Source of the DNA: Janthinobacterium violaceinigrum
GTDB taxonomy: Bacteria; Pseudomonadota; Gammaproteobacteria; Burkholderiales; Burkholderiaceae_D
DNA: 64,000 nt
Assembly (NCBI RefSeq): GCF_009208555.1
Contig: NZ_WFLI01000003.1
Span: 62,001-126,000, forward strand
Reading direction: 5' to 3'
This document shows positions 1-8,406 of the stretch, one piece after another. The position numbers and the translations under genes are program-made. How positions within the stretch are numbered: position 1 is the stretch's first letter; the number at the start of each line of letters is the position of its first letter. The notes below the pieces were generated by a model, which did no database searches, was not told the origin of the DNA, and was given only the letters and a program-made list of their open reading frames with translations.

Positions 1-9
1 TGCGGCTAC

Positions 10-336
10 TCACGTCGCCGCCGGCGCCGGGCGGACGAAGTACGCCACGGGACCATCGTCCTCTGTGTCGAAGATGGCCAGCAGGAACCAGTCTGCGCCG
101 GCTGGCGTGGTGGGCTGCCACTCCTTCAGTGCGTCGGTATCGTCGTCCATGTAGCGCCCGCAAAGCAGTGCGGCATCGATCTCCATCCAGACGCGGGTGA
201 CTTCGACGCCGCATTCCGCCAACCAGCCGCTGAAAGCTACGGCGCTGTCATCGTCTGGCGAGTTAACCAGGGCAGGGTGGAAGTAGCTGCCATCCTCACG
301 GCGCTCGACTTGCACGGCTTCGATTAGTGTTTTCAT
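10..336 (-). CDS. Hypothetical phage protein, 108 aa
   Basis: No family recognised. The protein is acidic and soluble with no membrane segment or signal peptide. ATG start at 336 is preceded by a good ribosome site (AAAGGT, 5 nt spacing) 9 nt after the stop of the small membrane ORF at 346-468. It is the last visible gene of a leftward operon of overlapping genes beginning near 9391, so it is presumably an early phage accessory protein expressed from the leftward promoter. The operon continues past the window start. Confidence 0.7.
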   Translation of the reverse strand: MKTLIEAVQVERREDGSYFHPALVNSPDDDSAVAFSGWLAECGVEVTRVWMEIDAALLCGRYMDDDTDALKEWQPTTPAGADWFLLAIFDTEDDGPVAYFVRPAPAAT

Positions 337-345
337 ATTTACCTT

Positions 346-468
346 TCAGGTTGTCGCGGCCAAGACGCCCGCGAGGGTGGCCGCCACGTAAATCAGGATC
401 AGGGCCGCCGCCATGCACGCGGCACCGGGGCTGCGCTCGCTGTTCGGCACTTCGTTGCCGTCGGTCAT
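346..468 (-). CDS. Small single-pass membrane protein, 40 aa
   Basis: Read directly from the sequence; too short for a usual length cut-off. The start codon at 468 overlaps the stop of the upstream gene (ATGA at 465-468), implying translational coupling. About 15 polar residues are followed by a strongly hydrophobic stretch (AALILIYVAATLAGVLAA), so a single transmembrane helix with N-terminus in the cytoplasm is likely. Small hydrophobic early phage proteins can modulate the host envelope or recombination enzymes, but nothing here shows which. Function unknown. Confidence 0.6.
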   Translation of the reverse strand: MTDGNEVPNSERSPGAACMAAALILIYVAATLAGVLAATT

Positions 469-1103
469 ACTGCCTCCGTGGCGGGCATCTTGATGTCGCG
501 CCAAGCGTAGAAAGCTGGCCTGTCATCAGGCGAGATGCGCATGCAGTCTTCGCCGAACGTAAAAGTCGCGTCGTGCTGCGCACCTGGAAACTTGAAGTAG
601 AGGAGCGCCTGGGCGTGGCCCAGCCTGTCAGGCCCCTGCAGTGGCGCGCGGCTTACCCAAATGCTTCCGATTGTGCAGTCCGGGTACATGAGCGAGAAGA
701 ATTCAATCAGGGCCGCTTGTGCAGCCTTTTGGGCGCGCCGTTCGACAAACCCCCCCATCACGCAGCCCTGGCTGCAGTAGACGGCATCGCCGTCCGTGAT
801 GACTTCCAGGTGCTTGTGCTCCTCACCTTCGTCCTCGGCGTCCTGCTGCATCTCTTCGCTGACGCGCCGGCTGCAGTGGTGGCACTCGAACCACCAGCCA
901 TGCTCGATCAGCACCGCATGTGGCACCGGACCAGGTGCGTACTGGTCAAACTGCGGCTTCCGCTGGCAGTGCTCGACCTCGTTAAAGCCGCAGTCCAGCT
1001 CGTTGGCCCCTTCGCGACGCGCGGCGGCGCTGCTGGTGGCAAAGCGGATAACGCAGTGCCCCTCGTTAGGCTCGCGCACTTCATAGGCAAGCAACGGCCT
1101 CAT
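465..1103 (-). CDS. Phage protein with zinc-ribbon-like cysteines, 212 aa
   Basis: The start is placed at 1103 because its ATG overlaps the TGA of the upstream gene (ATGA); the longer reading from 1181 would overlap that gene by about 80 bp. Cys74/Cys77 (FECHHC) and Cys110/Cys114 (YCSQGC) could bind one zinc ion, suggesting a nucleic-acid or protein-binding ribbon. The rest of the sequence is not recognised. Coupled on both sides within the leftward early operon. Function unknown. Confidence 0.7.
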   Translation of the reverse strand: MRPLLAYEVREPNEGHCVIRFATSSAAARREGANELDCGFNEVEHCQRKPQFDQYAPGPVPHAVLIEHGWWFECHHCSRRVSEEMQQDAEDEGEEHKHLEVITDGDAVYCSQGCVMGGFVERRAQKAAQAALIEFFSLMYPDCTIGSIWVSRAPLQGPDRLGHAQALLYFKFPGAQHDATFTFGEDCMRISPDDRPAFYAWRDIKMPATEAV

Positions 1104-1765
1104 GTCGCCACCCGCTTGAACTCGATCACCCAAACCCACGGGTTGGCTGCCCAGCTGCCGGCGCCGTTGATGGATTCCCACAGGTGGCTGAAGTGCTCGC
1201 TCGGTGTCGCGTGGTAGTTGTAACTCGGAATGACGCCATGGCCACCAGGCGTGCCTTCGGCGCGTGCGTCGGCGTCGCTGCAGTCATTCAGGCGCTCGAC
1301 ACGCACCGACACGATCTCCAGCAGGATCCGGCTCGCCGCACGAGGCATGTGGATGCTTGGGCGCCATCGCGGACGCGCAGGATCGCCAACACATTCGGTC
1401 GCCGGCCAGCCGCTAGGGCGGTCGGTGTTGCCCGCCGGCAGATCTGCGCGATACTCGATGCTGCATTCGGGCAGCGGACGCTGGTGTTCGTCAGGGGAGA
1501 CATAGCCGAACGTCTCACGCACCCACAGGTGATCTCCATGCCCGCCATGGGGGCATGCATCGCCGGCCATGCCGTGGGCGCCAGGAGCACGTGTATCCCC
1601 AACGCTCACCATCGACTGGAACGCGTTGCAAGACCATTGGTAATCACCTGGGCGATGCGGCACTGGTTCCGGCTGAGGCTTCATGATTCGGCGCGTCTGC
1701 GTCTTGCTGCCGTCGAGCACAGCGCGCACCATGGCACCGTTCATGAGTATTGGGCGCTCTTTCAT
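1100..1765 (-). CDS. ASCH-like phage protein, 221 aa
   Basis: Resembles a common family in phages of proteobacteria: N-terminal KERPILMNGAMVRAVLDG followed by TQTRR, a central DHLWVRETF, IHMPRAASR and a C-terminal WAANPWVWVIEFKR. This pattern fits the ASCH/PUA-like RNA-binding fold seen in many small phage proteins, often loosely labelled morphogenetic protein. The actual role in phage growth is not established. It overlaps both neighbours by 4 nt (1762-1765 and 1100-1103), so it is part of the coupled early operon. Confidence 0.75.
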   Translation of the reverse strand: MKERPILMNGAMVRAVLDGSKTQTRRIMKPQPEPVPHRPGDYQWSCNAFQSMVSVGDTRAPGAHGMAGDACPHGGHGDHLWVRETFGYVSPDEHQRPLPECSIEYRADLPAGNTDRPSGWPATECVGDPARPRWRPSIHMPRAASRILLEIVSVRVERLNDCSDADARAEGTPGGHGVIPSYNYHATPSEHFSHLWESINGAGSWAANPWVWVIEFKRVAT

Positions 1766-2079
1766 GCTTTTTCTCCAGCGGCCGGTGCGGCCGTAAACAT
1801 ATCAACTGTTTTCGTATCGCGTACCGCAGCCGGCGGCAGCACGTCCAGGAATTCTCCAATGGTCAGCGCGTTGTCGCGCGGACCATACGGCAGGCAATCG
1901 ACGGTCCAGTCGTCCGGAAGGTCGCGCTCTGTTCGAATTTCCTCGTCGGCCACCGCGTCGATGGGCTGGTCTTTGATCTCGCCAAAGTTCGACTTAAAGC
2001 GGATTTCGGCTTCGCGTTCGCTGGTGGCCATAATGACGGCCGTCAGGGTGGCGCTGACGGTGTAGAGGCGGTTGATCAT
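1762..2079 (-). CDS. Hypothetical phage protein, 105 aa
   Basis: Not recognised. The start at 2079 is chosen because its ATG overlaps the TGA of the preceding gene; an in-frame ATG at 2106 would overlap that gene further without reason. The sequence is acidic and appears soluble and cytoplasmic. Stop and start also overlap with the next gene at 1762-1765. Early-operon accessory protein by position only. Confidence 0.65.
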   Translation of the reverse strand: MINRLYTVSATLTAVIMATSEREAEIRFKSNFGEIKDQPIDAVADEEIRTERDLPDDWTVDCLPYGPRDNALTIGEFLDVLPPAAVRDTKTVDMFTAAPAAGEKA

Positions 2080-2501
2080 GTGGCTCCGCCTTTCAAGACT
2101 TCGCACACGCTCGCCATCACCTCATCAAACTCGGCCGATGTGCACGGCACACCTTCGTCGTGGTCTGCGATGTCGTTCCTGTCGTCCAGTTTCTTTATCG
2201 CCAGGAGCAGGTCGTGCATCACGCGCAGCTTTTCTTCCAGGCCTTTTGCATAAGCATTCATGCCGGCCGCCGTCCAGCCGCCGCCAAGGGCATCGTCATG
2301 CAAGCCGTCGAGTGCATTCCAGCAGGCGACCATGCGCCGGGCGTTGGCCTCGCGCATACCGGGCGCGTTCTTGAAGTCGATGGCCACTGCAATAGCGTGA
2401 TTTTCAAATTGGCCGGTACCGCCGATAACGGTTTCGGGTGCGCCATCGTTGTCGAAGGGCGTTTCTCCGACCATCAGCATGCAAGGGGTGTGCGCGCTCA
2501 T
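2076..2501 (-). CDS. Hypothetical phage protein, 141 aa
   Basis: Contains the segment [18 protein letters not shown], a recurring motif of small phage proteins of unknown function encoded near recombination genes. The C-terminal half (residues about 85-141) is helical and acidic. Its ATG at 2501 overlaps the stop of the rdgC-like gene (2498-2501), so the two are probably translated together. A recombination-accessory role is inferred only from that neighbour. Confidence 0.65.
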   Translation of the reverse strand: MSAHTPCMLMVGETPFDNDGAPETVIGGTGQFENHAIAVAIDFKNAPGMREANARRMVACWNALDGLHDDALGGGWTAAGMNAYAKGLEEKLRVMHDLLLAIKKLDDRNDIADHDEGVPCTSAEFDEVMASVCEVLKGGAT

Positions 2502-3721
2502 GCTGCCGCTCCTGGCGCAGCCAACACCGTGCGATTGCCGTTCGATGCCATGCCGCTCACCACACCCAGCGCCTCCATGGCTTCCAGGAGGTTGCCTGCT
2601 CGGTTGTAGCCAATACCCAAATATCGCTGCACCAGCGATATCGATGCGCGCTGCCGGCTGCGCACCAACTCGACGGCCTGGTCATACATCGGGTCGGTCG
2701 CACTGCCGTCGCCTGGCGGCACGGTGCCGGGCGCCTGGCCGTTTAGTTTCAGCATCACGCGTTGTTCGCGCACTGGTTCGTGGCCTTTGGCCGGCGCCGC
2801 GTCAACGGCCGGGCCCGGCGGCCGCGCATCTTCCTCGGCTTCGCCGCCCAGGGCCTCGACCAGATCGGCCAGCATCTTGGCCAGCTCGCCCGTCATCAGC
2901 GCAAAATCGCTGTCGAAGCGCTCGTCGTCGTTGCGCGTGGCGCTTTCCTTGATAATTTCCAGCGGCTTCACCGATTTGATAGCCAGGCTCTCGTCCAGTA
3001 CGAAGCTGATCTTGTCGCTCCAGGTCATGGCCAGGAGCGTGCACTGCTTGCCGGCGGCGATGTGGCGGCGGATATCGTCCGCCTCCAGGGTGTGGCGCTT
3101 GTAGGCCACCTGGGCCTTGCTTTCGCCCGTGGCGCGCATGATCGCGTCCTGGTCGACCGTGAAGCCTGCCGGGGATTCGTCCACCTTCAGCCATTCCGTC
3201 ATCGCGCCAACCGGCGAGCGCATGACGCGCAGGCTTTCCAGCGGGAGCTTGTCGACAGATTTCAGCAGCAGCTTTACCACTTCGTCTGCCTTGGCCGGGC
3301 TGGCCGCGTCTACCACCAGCCAGCCATTTACCGGGTCAACCCACACGGCCGTGGTGCTGAGAATGGCGAAGGCGCGCGGCAGCAGCTCGTCGGTAACGCG
3401 CTCTTTCAGTTCCTTCATAGCTTTCTTGCCGGGCGCGAAGCCCTGGGCTTCTTCCATTTCCAGCGCGCGGGCGGCGGCAACTTGGTTGACCACGGTCGAC
3501 GGCAGCAGCTTTTTCTCGGTTTTCAGCTGCAGCAGGAACTGGCCGCCCACGGCGTGCACCAACGGTGCGCCGGCGCCGCGCGGCGCAGCCCAGCCTTGGC
3601 GCTGCAGCTCGGCGCTCGTGGCGGGGGTGAAGGCCTGGCGCTCGAGCATGCTGTTCAGCTCCGAGGCGCTCATGGGCCAGTTTGCGGGCAGGCGGTAAAT
3701 CTGGAGATTCTTGAAAAACAT
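2498..3721 (-). CDS. rdgC: RdgC-like protein with C-terminal FtsK-gamma-like domain
   Basis: Residues 1 to about 300 match RdgC, a ring-forming DNA-binding protein that modulates RecA: N-terminal [31 protein letters not shown] and [18 protein letters not shown]. After a proline/alanine-rich linker, residues about 343-405 form a second domain very like the winged-helix gamma domain of FtsK ([51 protein letters not shown]), which in FtsK reads KOPS sequences. Chromosomal RdgC is about 300 aa, so the extra domain is unusual. ATG at 3721 has an AAGGAAG ribosome site. Next to NinB, exonuclease and RecT genes. Confidence 0.88.
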   Translation of the reverse strand: MFFKNLQIYRLPANWPMSASELNSMLERQAFTPATSAELQRQGWAAPRGAGAPLVHAVGGQFLLQLKTEKKLLPSTVVNQVAAARALEMEEAQGFAPGKKAMKELKERVTDELLPRAFAILSTTAVWVDPVNGWLVVDAASPAKADEVVKLLLKSVDKLPLESLRVMRSPVGAMTEWLKVDESPAGFTVDQDAIMRATGESKAQVAYKRHTLEADDIRRHIAAGKQCTLLAMTWSDKISFVLDESLAIKSVKPLEIIKESATRNDDERFDSDFALMTGELAKMLADLVEALGGEAEEDARPPGPAVDAAPAKGHEPVREQRVMLKLNGQAPGTVPPGDGSATDPMYDQAVELVRSRQRASISLVQRYLGIGYNRAGNLLEAMEALGVVSGMASNGNRTVLAAPGAAA

Positions 3722-3730
3722 GGCGCTTCC

Positions 3731-4144
3731 TTATTCTGAGAACACGACGCCGCGCGCGGCACCGAAGGCATACAAAAACTCAATGAATTGCGCGGCTTCC
3801 TTCACGTAGAAGTCGCTGGTTTGGACGCCCAGCTGCACGATCCGGCGTCCGTCGAAGCTGGGCGTCACGCGCCCGTCGTGGTGCAGCGGCGTGCCGGCCA
3901 GGCGCATTTCGTCGGCAAACTCGTCCACCAGCAGCCGCTTCATGTCATCCGCATCCCACTTGCGCCCGATGTGCTCGACCTGCTTGGCGATCTCGCCGAT
4001 CATCGCGTGGTACTTTTCTTCCTGGGCGCGCTTCTTCTTCGGCTCCGAAAACACCACCATCCAGCCAGGCGGCGCGCTCTTGGCAAATTCAACCGCTCGG
4101 CGCCGCGCCTCGTCGTGCACGAGGAAGTAGGTTTGCTTCGTCAT
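3731..4144 (-). CDS. ninB: NinB family recombination protein
   Basis: 137 aa, the usual length for the NinB/lambda Orf family, which binds single-stranded DNA and SSB and replaces RecFOR functions in phage recombination. Family-like features are the N-terminal KQTYFLVHDEARRRAVEF, the central KKKRAQEEKYHAMIGEIAKQV with GRKWDADDMKRLLVDEFA, and a SFDGRRIVQLGVQTSDF segment. It lies 9 nt upstream of the rdgC-like gene and overlaps the small gene before it (4141-4144). Probably acts with the RecT and exonuclease genes in the same transcript. Confidence 0.85.
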   Translation of the reverse strand: MTKQTYFLVHDEARRRAVEFAKSAPPGWMVVFSEPKKKRAQEEKYHAMIGEIAKQVEHIGRKWDADDMKRLLVDEFADEMRLAGTPLHHDGRVTPSFDGRRIVQLGVQTSDFYVKEAAQFIEFLYAFGAARGVVFSE

Positions 4145-4407
4145 GGTGGCGATCCTTCGGCCGTACTGGCCGGCGGCAGCGCCGTCACGCGTTCCAGGTC
4201 ATAGCATCCGCTGATGCCATCCAGCCAGATGACGGCGGTGTGGCCGCTGAGCACTTGCGCCTCGCTGACAGTGATCGTCTTGCGGACCTTGCCGCTGTCC
4301 AGTTCGACGCTGACGGCGGCGCCGACCTGGTGCGCGGCATTGAACTTGTCGCATGCGGCCTGGAGCTGCGCGGTCGCCTTTGCCTGGCGTTCGGCCCGGC
4401 TGCTCAC
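4141..4407 (-). CDS. Small phage protein, GTG start, 88 aa
   Basis: The start is the GTG at 4407, which overlaps the stop of the KTSC-domain gene (GTGA at 4404-4407); a longer reading to 4539 would run inside that gene. N-terminal half is helical; the C-terminal half contains a possible short beta-rich segment (KVRKTITVSEAQVLSG). Not recognised. Coupled with ninB downstream by another 4-nt overlap. Confidence 0.65.
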   Translation of the reverse strand: MSSRAERQAKATAQLQAACDKFNAAHQVGAAVSVELDSGKVRKTITVSEAQVLSGHTAVIWLDGISGCYDLERVTALPPASTAEGSPP

Positions 4408-5114
4408 GCTGCACCGCCCAGGTCTACAACGTCGATCACGATGCCGCGGCAGTACGGCTCGCCGTCTTCCACGATTTCGAAGGTGGCGTGCGGCACGTCG
4501 GTGCGGTAAGTCCAGCTGTAGCCGTCTTCCTTGGCCCAAAGGGCATCCACGGCGCGCACCTGCGGTGCCCGGGCGAAATAGTCCTTGAGTGCATCGTCGT
4601 CGTGCTGGATATCCTCGCGGAACGGCAGCAAGCCCTTGGCGTCGAGCAGAGCGATGGTCGGCGCGCCGCGCTCGTCGTCCACGAAGCCACGGAACTCCAT
4701 CAGGTCGTCGCTGGCGCCGAAGATCACGATCAGGCCGGCGGCCTTGGCCTGCTGCTCCTCTTCCTTCGCCATTTCGCTGCCGTATTCGCGGCCCGTCAGC
4801 AGGCCGGCCAGCAGCTCCTTGCTCAGCTTGACCGGCGCCAGCTCGACGGCCGGCGTGCCCATGTTCGTGTATGGGTGCTTATCGGCATGCGGCTTGATGT
4901 GCGCGTAGAAGTGCTTGCCGATGGATTCGGCGCAGGCGAAGGCGGCATACTCGGTTACCGTGACGTTGGCGTAGTGGTACACGTCCGCCGGCGCGCCCTT
5001 GCGGAAGAACTGCACGGCCAGGGTCTCGGTCGCCGGGCAGTGGCCGATAGCGGCAATCTGCGAGGATTGAATGGCTTGCAGGGTGATTTGTGGTGCTGCG
5101 ACTGCTGTATTCAT
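4404..5114 (-). CDS. KTSC-domain phage protein, 236 aa
   Basis: Start at 5114 (MNTAVAAPQ) fits the operon better than the in-frame ATG at 5210, which would overlap the exonuclease gene. Residues about 10-75 look like a KTSC domain (IQSSQIAAIGHCPATETLAV followed by YHYANVTVTEYAAF), named after lysyl-tRNA synthetase-associated short domains and common in phage recombination operons. The remainder (ELLAGLLTGREYGSEMAKEE onward) is a phage-specific region. Exact role unknown; placement between the exonuclease and ninB suggests DNA metabolism. Confidence 0.72.
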   Translation of the reverse strand: MNTAVAAPQITLQAIQSSQIAAIGHCPATETLAVQFFRKGAPADVYHYANVTVTEYAAFACAESIGKHFYAHIKPHADKHPYTNMGTPAVELAPVKLSKELLAGLLTGREYGSEMAKEEEQQAKAAGLIVIFGASDDLMEFRGFVDDERGAPTIALLDAKGLLPFREDIQHDDDALKDYFARAPQVRAVDALWAKEDGYSWTYRTDVPHATFEIVEDGEPYCRGIVIDVVDLGGAA

Positions 5115-5145
5115 TGGTTTCTCCAGGTGGTGGGCGGGGCGGTGT

Positions 5146-6921
5146 TTATGCGGCTTCGGCGACCAGACCGGCGCGCGCGGCAGCAAAGTCGAACTTGGCC
5201 AGGCGGTCAATGGCCTCGGCCGCCATCAGGCCGAACTGGTCGAACATCACATCGAGGATGTCGCTGTCGGATGGGTAGAGGTCATCGGCAGCGGCGTCGA
5301 GCAGGTCAGGTGCTGGCGCTGGGCGGCTCGGCGCCGGTGCGGCGGCTGCCGGCGCGCGGCGCGCGGTGATAGGCGCGGTAGGTTTGGGCGTCGCTACTTG
5401 GGCGACCGGCTCGACGGCGCGCTCGGCAGCGAGCTGCGAGGCTTGCTCGGCCAACTGGCGCTGCGTGTTGGCTGCCGCGCTTTCGCGCTCAACCTGGGCC
5501 GCTGCCGCCGCGAGCCGCTCAGATTCGATCTGGGCCTGGCGGATCGTTTCGGCCGCTGCCTCTTCTGCCTTGACGCGCTCCTCTTCGCGGATCCGTGCGC
5601 GCTCGGCTTCGGCCTTCGCTTCCTCGGCGCGCTTGTGATCGGCGATGCGGCTGGTAATGACCAGCTGGAAGTCATCCATCGGCTTGCCGATGATGTTGGC
5701 CATGTCCATGAACAGGAAACCGTAGGTAGCGGCATGCTCGCGGCACCAGGCCTGCTTGGCGCGGTAGTCAGCGGCTTGTGTGTTGGCTGCAATCTTGGCG
5801 TTGGCCAGCGTGGTACTGACGGCATCGCGCAGGCTGCCGAGGGTGCGTTTGTTCTTCATGGCGCCTGCGAAATCCGGCTGGGGCTGCTGCAGGCGCAGCG
5901 GCGTGATTTCGGTCTCGAGCGCGGTAATATGCGCAGTGAAGGCGTGCCGGCCTTCGTTCAGGATAGTTTCCTTGATCTGTTCCTTGCGGGTTTTTACCAG
6001 CTTTTCCAGTTCCAGGCGCTTGGCGCGGAACTGTGCCTTGATGTGGTCGACCGTGCGCATCACTTCGTCAATGGTCGCGGTCTGCGCCAGGGCGGCGGCC
6101 TTGGCCAGTTCCAGCTTGTCTTCCGCCTCGCCGCAATACTTGACGGTGTTTTCGGCATTGGCGAAGTCCTCGTCGGTTTCCAGCTTGGTGTTGATCTTGG
6201 CAATGAACTTCTCGGCGGCGGCCTTGTACGCTACCAAATTGCTGCTGACGACCTTGCCTTCGGTCTGGACGACCAGAGCGGGCAGGGCGGCGATCGGTTC
6301 AGCGGCCGGCTTCTCGGCAATGTCAACCTGCGTGTAGTTGGCGACGTCGATATCGAACTGCTCCCAGCCGGCGACGATACGTGCGAACCAGGCGGTGTCC
6401 GGATACACCCACATCCAGACCATGTTTTCCTCGGTGCCATCGGACGTCATGAAGAGCCATTTCTCGGCGCCGGTCACCAGCAACTGTTGCTGGACCTGCG
6501 GCTGATGCTCTTCCAGCAGCACGCCGGCACCGACCGATGCGGCCAGTTCGGCATTCCACTGCTTGTGCTCGAAGCCGATGGTCTCCGCCATGTTCAGGCC
6601 GTCGCAAGAGGCGCTCTCGCGGCCCAGCGACAGAGTGGCCGGGTAGAGCTCGTCGCCGATGATGCGCTCGGCGAACGGGCGCGCCAGTGCTTCGACTTCG
6701 TGGCCGTAGTCCAGGATGTTTTCCTGCACCCAGTCGCTGAATTCCTTGGCCAGGCCCGTGGCCTTCATGCGCACCAGTTCGCTGCGGGTTACCTTCTTCG
6801 ATATGCCCAGCATCGCGGCCGCCTCGCTGGCGCCGTGATGGTCGAAGCGGAAGGCGTGCCAGTCGTCGCTGCCCTGCAGCAGGTTGTGGATTTCGCGGGT
6901 GAGTGTGTTTTCGCGTTGCAT
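5146..6921 (-). CDS. YqaJ-type viral recombinase/exonuclease with long coiled-coil C-terminus
   Basis: Residues about 1-210 fit the YqaJ/lambda-exonuclease nuclease fold: WHAFRFDHHGASEAAAMLG, YGHEVEALARPFAERI, SCDGLNM and EHKQW, giving the Glu, Asp and Glu-x-Lys residues expected in a PD-(D/E)XK active site. It should resect double-stranded DNA 5' to 3' and hand the single strand to RecT. Residues about 220-520 are coiled coil rich in Ala/Glu/Arg, as in DUF1351-like phage proteins, followed by a Pro/Ala linker and a short acidic tail. At 591 aa it is far longer than lambda Exo (226 aa). A fusion of nuclease and annealing-partner modules is likely. Confidence 0.82.
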   Translation of the reverse strand: MQRENTLTREIHNLLQGSDDWHAFRFDHHGASEAAAMLGISKKVTRSELVRMKATGLAKEFSDWVQENILDYGHEVEALARPFAERIIGDELYPATLSLGRESASCDGLNMAETIGFEHKQWNAELAASVGAGVLLEEHQPQVQQQLLVTGAEKWLFMTSDGTEENMVWMWVYPDTAWFARIVAGWEQFDIDVANYTQVDIAEKPAAEPIAALPALVVQTEGKVVSSNLVAYKAAAEKFIAKINTKLETDEDFANAENTVKYCGEAEDKLELAKAAALAQTATIDEVMRTVDHIKAQFRAKRLELEKLVKTRKEQIKETILNEGRHAFTAHITALETEITPLRLQQPQPDFAGAMKNKRTLGSLRDAVSTTLANAKIAANTQAADYRAKQAWCREHAATYGFLFMDMANIIGKPMDDFQLVITSRIADHKRAEEAKAEAERARIREEERVKAEEAAAETIRQAQIESERLAAAAAQVERESAAANTQRQLAEQASQLAAERAVEPVAQVATPKPTAPITARRAPAAAAPAPSRPAPAPDLLDAAADDLYPSDSDILDVMFDQFGLMAAEAIDRLAKFDFAAARAGLVAEAA

Positions 6922-6958
6922 GTTGTGTCCTCAATCGTTTTATTGTTGGGTGTGGCGA

Positions 6959-7897
6959 TTACTCGTTTTCGTGCGACCAGCTATCGATGGTCATTTTTTG
7001 CGCTTCGGTGAAGGTTGCGCGGGTGCTGAGCATGGCGATCAGCTGCGCCGGCGTTTTCTTTTTGTCCAGGATGGTCTTGCGCCATTCCGGCGTTTTTTGC
7101 TTGAACAGCTCGTCAGTACATTCCGGCAGCTGATCGATCGTGCGGTCATCTGTAGCCGCCGCAGCTGGTGTGATGTCGCGCGCCTCGCGGTTGCCTTCGT
7201 CCAGCTCGTCCGGCGTGTACACGCCCAGGATTACGTCGGGGGAGTAAAGGCGGGTCCAGCGCTTCACGGCCAGGTACGCCAGCTGCTGTTTCGGGTCCGT
7301 CGCCCACAGCGGGGAATTACGCACGCTGGCCTGTACCAGCAGTAACTCGAGCACGCGTGGCTCAGCCTCGCCGCGTAACGTCGCCCATATGCGCACGCCC
7401 AGACCTTCTTCTTCCTTCAGGTCGTAGTCCGGCACGCGGTACTGGTACTCCTTTTTGTAACCGTTCTCGCCGGGCTTGCCCTTGGCCGGCGCGTTGCAGA
7501 CGCGCGTCTTGCCGATGATCTTTTCCCACGGGCCATACCACTCATAGTTGAAGCGATCCCGTGTAACACCGCTCGACTGGATCACGGCATTGACCAGCTG
7601 CGCCTCGTAGCCCAGAGCGCCATTGACCAAGTGCGTTTTCTGCGCCACCGCGAAGGGATTCATGCGCCACTGGATGGCCTGCATGATGACGGCGGCGCAG
7701 TCGGCCGGGCTACCGCGCAGGTGCTCCGGGATGGTGGCGCGGCCTTTGGCCATGATGTCGGCCAGGCGCATCATGCTGTCCATGCTTGCACTGTCGAGGA
7801 TCAGGGCGGCGCTGCTGGTAGCCACGACCGGCAGTTCGCCTTGCTCATTTTGTGAAACCTGCATCGCGGCGCTGCTGTCTTGCGTAACTGCGTTCAT
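6959..7897 (-). CDS. recT: RecT family single-strand annealing protein
   Basis: 312 aa from ATG 7897, chosen for its AAGGA ribosome site and its 4-nt overlap with the small ORF upstream; the longer in-frame reading to 8086 lacks support. Matches RecT proteins: RGSPADCAAVIMQAIQWRMN, KTHLVNGALGYEAQLVNAVI, TRDRFNYEWYGPWEKI and LAYLAVKRWTRLYSPDVI. RecT anneals complementary single strands and pairs with an exonuclease, here the YqaJ-type protein 37 nt downstream. The C-terminal 60 residues are variable. Cytoplasmic, early. Confidence 0.9.
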   Translation of the reverse strand: MNAVTQDSSAAMQVSQNEQGELPVVATSSAALILDSASMDSMMRLADIMAKGRATIPEHLRGSPADCAAVIMQAIQWRMNPFAVAQKTHLVNGALGYEAQLVNAVIQSSGVTRDRFNYEWYGPWEKIIGKTRVCNAPAKGKPGENGYKKEYQYRVPDYDLKEEEGLGVRIWATLRGEAEPRVLELLLVQASVRNSPLWATDPKQQLAYLAVKRWTRLYSPDVILGVYTPDELDEGNREARDITPAAAATDDRTIDQLPECTDELFKQKTPEWRKTILDKKKTPAQLIAMLSTRATFTEAQKMTIDSWSHENE

Positions 7898-8034
7898 GAC
7901 TTTTTCCTTGTGAGTTTTATGATTTCTGCCTTCAACAGTGCCAGGCGGACGGCGTAGACGACGGCGTGTCCGGCATGCCAATTGCGTAAGGCCTGGCTGG
8001 CCACGTCCATCACGGCTTGGCTGACGACGTCCAC
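7894..8034 (-). CDS. Possible 46-aa ORF coupled to recT, GTG start
   Basis: Read by eye: GTG at 8034 preceded by GGGAGG at 4 nt, open to a TGA that overlaps the recT start (ATGA at 7894-7897). It begins inside the 3' end of the 8010-8255 gene. The protein is basic at its C-terminus (KLTRKKS). The coupling at both ends favours a real gene, but there is no recognisable family; it may be a leader for recT translation. Confidence 0.45.
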   Translation of the reverse strand: MDVVSQAVMDVASQALRNWHAGHAVVYAVRLALLKAEIIKLTRKKS

Positions 8035-8255
8035 TGCGCCTCCCGGTGGGCGCGGCCCAGGCGCTGAACGAGCGCGGCGGATGCATCCAGGTCGATTAGG
8101 GCTTCGATCTGCGCGGTGATCAGTTCCTTCCGCATTTCTTCGAGGCCGGCCAGCTCGCGGCGCACGCCGGCCAGGCGCATCTTGTTCATGCGGTGCTGGT
8201 GCTGCGCCTGGTAGTGGCGGTGGGCGGCCAGCATGCGGCGGAAGAGGGCGATCAT
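8010..8255 (-). CDS. Small helical phage protein, 81 aa
   Basis: The ATG at 8255 overlaps the stop of the preceding 43-aa gene (ATGA at 8252-8255), so the longer reading up to 8513 across the tRNA-like element is rejected. The protein is almost entirely helical and charged (RRELAGLEEMRKELITAQIE), likely coiled coil and cytoplasmic. No family recognised. It lies directly upstream of recT in the early operon. Confidence 0.62.
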   Translation of the reverse strand: MIALFRRMLAAHRHYQAQHQHRMNKMRLAGVRRELAGLEEMRKELITAQIEALIDLDASAALVQRLGRAHREAQWTSSAKP

Positions 8256-8383
8256 GGGCGCACCATCGCTGTCACGCCCAGGGCGCCGTCGTCGTAGGCG
8301 GCGTCGATCAGCGCACCCAAGTTGCCGATGGCGGCGAAGCTGTGTACCGTGCTGGCAGTGCGGATGGTGATGATGTAGCTCAT
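8252..8383 (-). CDS. Small phage protein, 43 aa
   Basis: ATG at 8383 has a good ribosome site (GAGGAG, 6 nt upstream). Product begins MSYIITIRTASTVHSF and ends ALGVTAMVRP; a short mixed alpha/beta protein seen in similar form in phage early regions. The stop overlaps the next start by 4 nt. Located immediately downstream of the tRNA-like element at 8407-8477 on the same transcript. Function unknown. Confidence 0.6.
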   Translation of the reverse strand: MSYIITIRTASTVHSFAAIGNLGALIDAAYDDGALGVTAMVRP

Positions 8384-8406
8384 GTGCTGCTCCTCTGGTT
8401 TTGATC

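Noticed and set aside
327..1217. Long open frame on the plus strand opposite the leftward operon
   Set aside because: Antisense to two genes joined by ATGA overlaps; composition is a mirror of the coding strand and no ribosome site is present. Same for the long plus-strand frames at 4353-5369 and 5071-7011.
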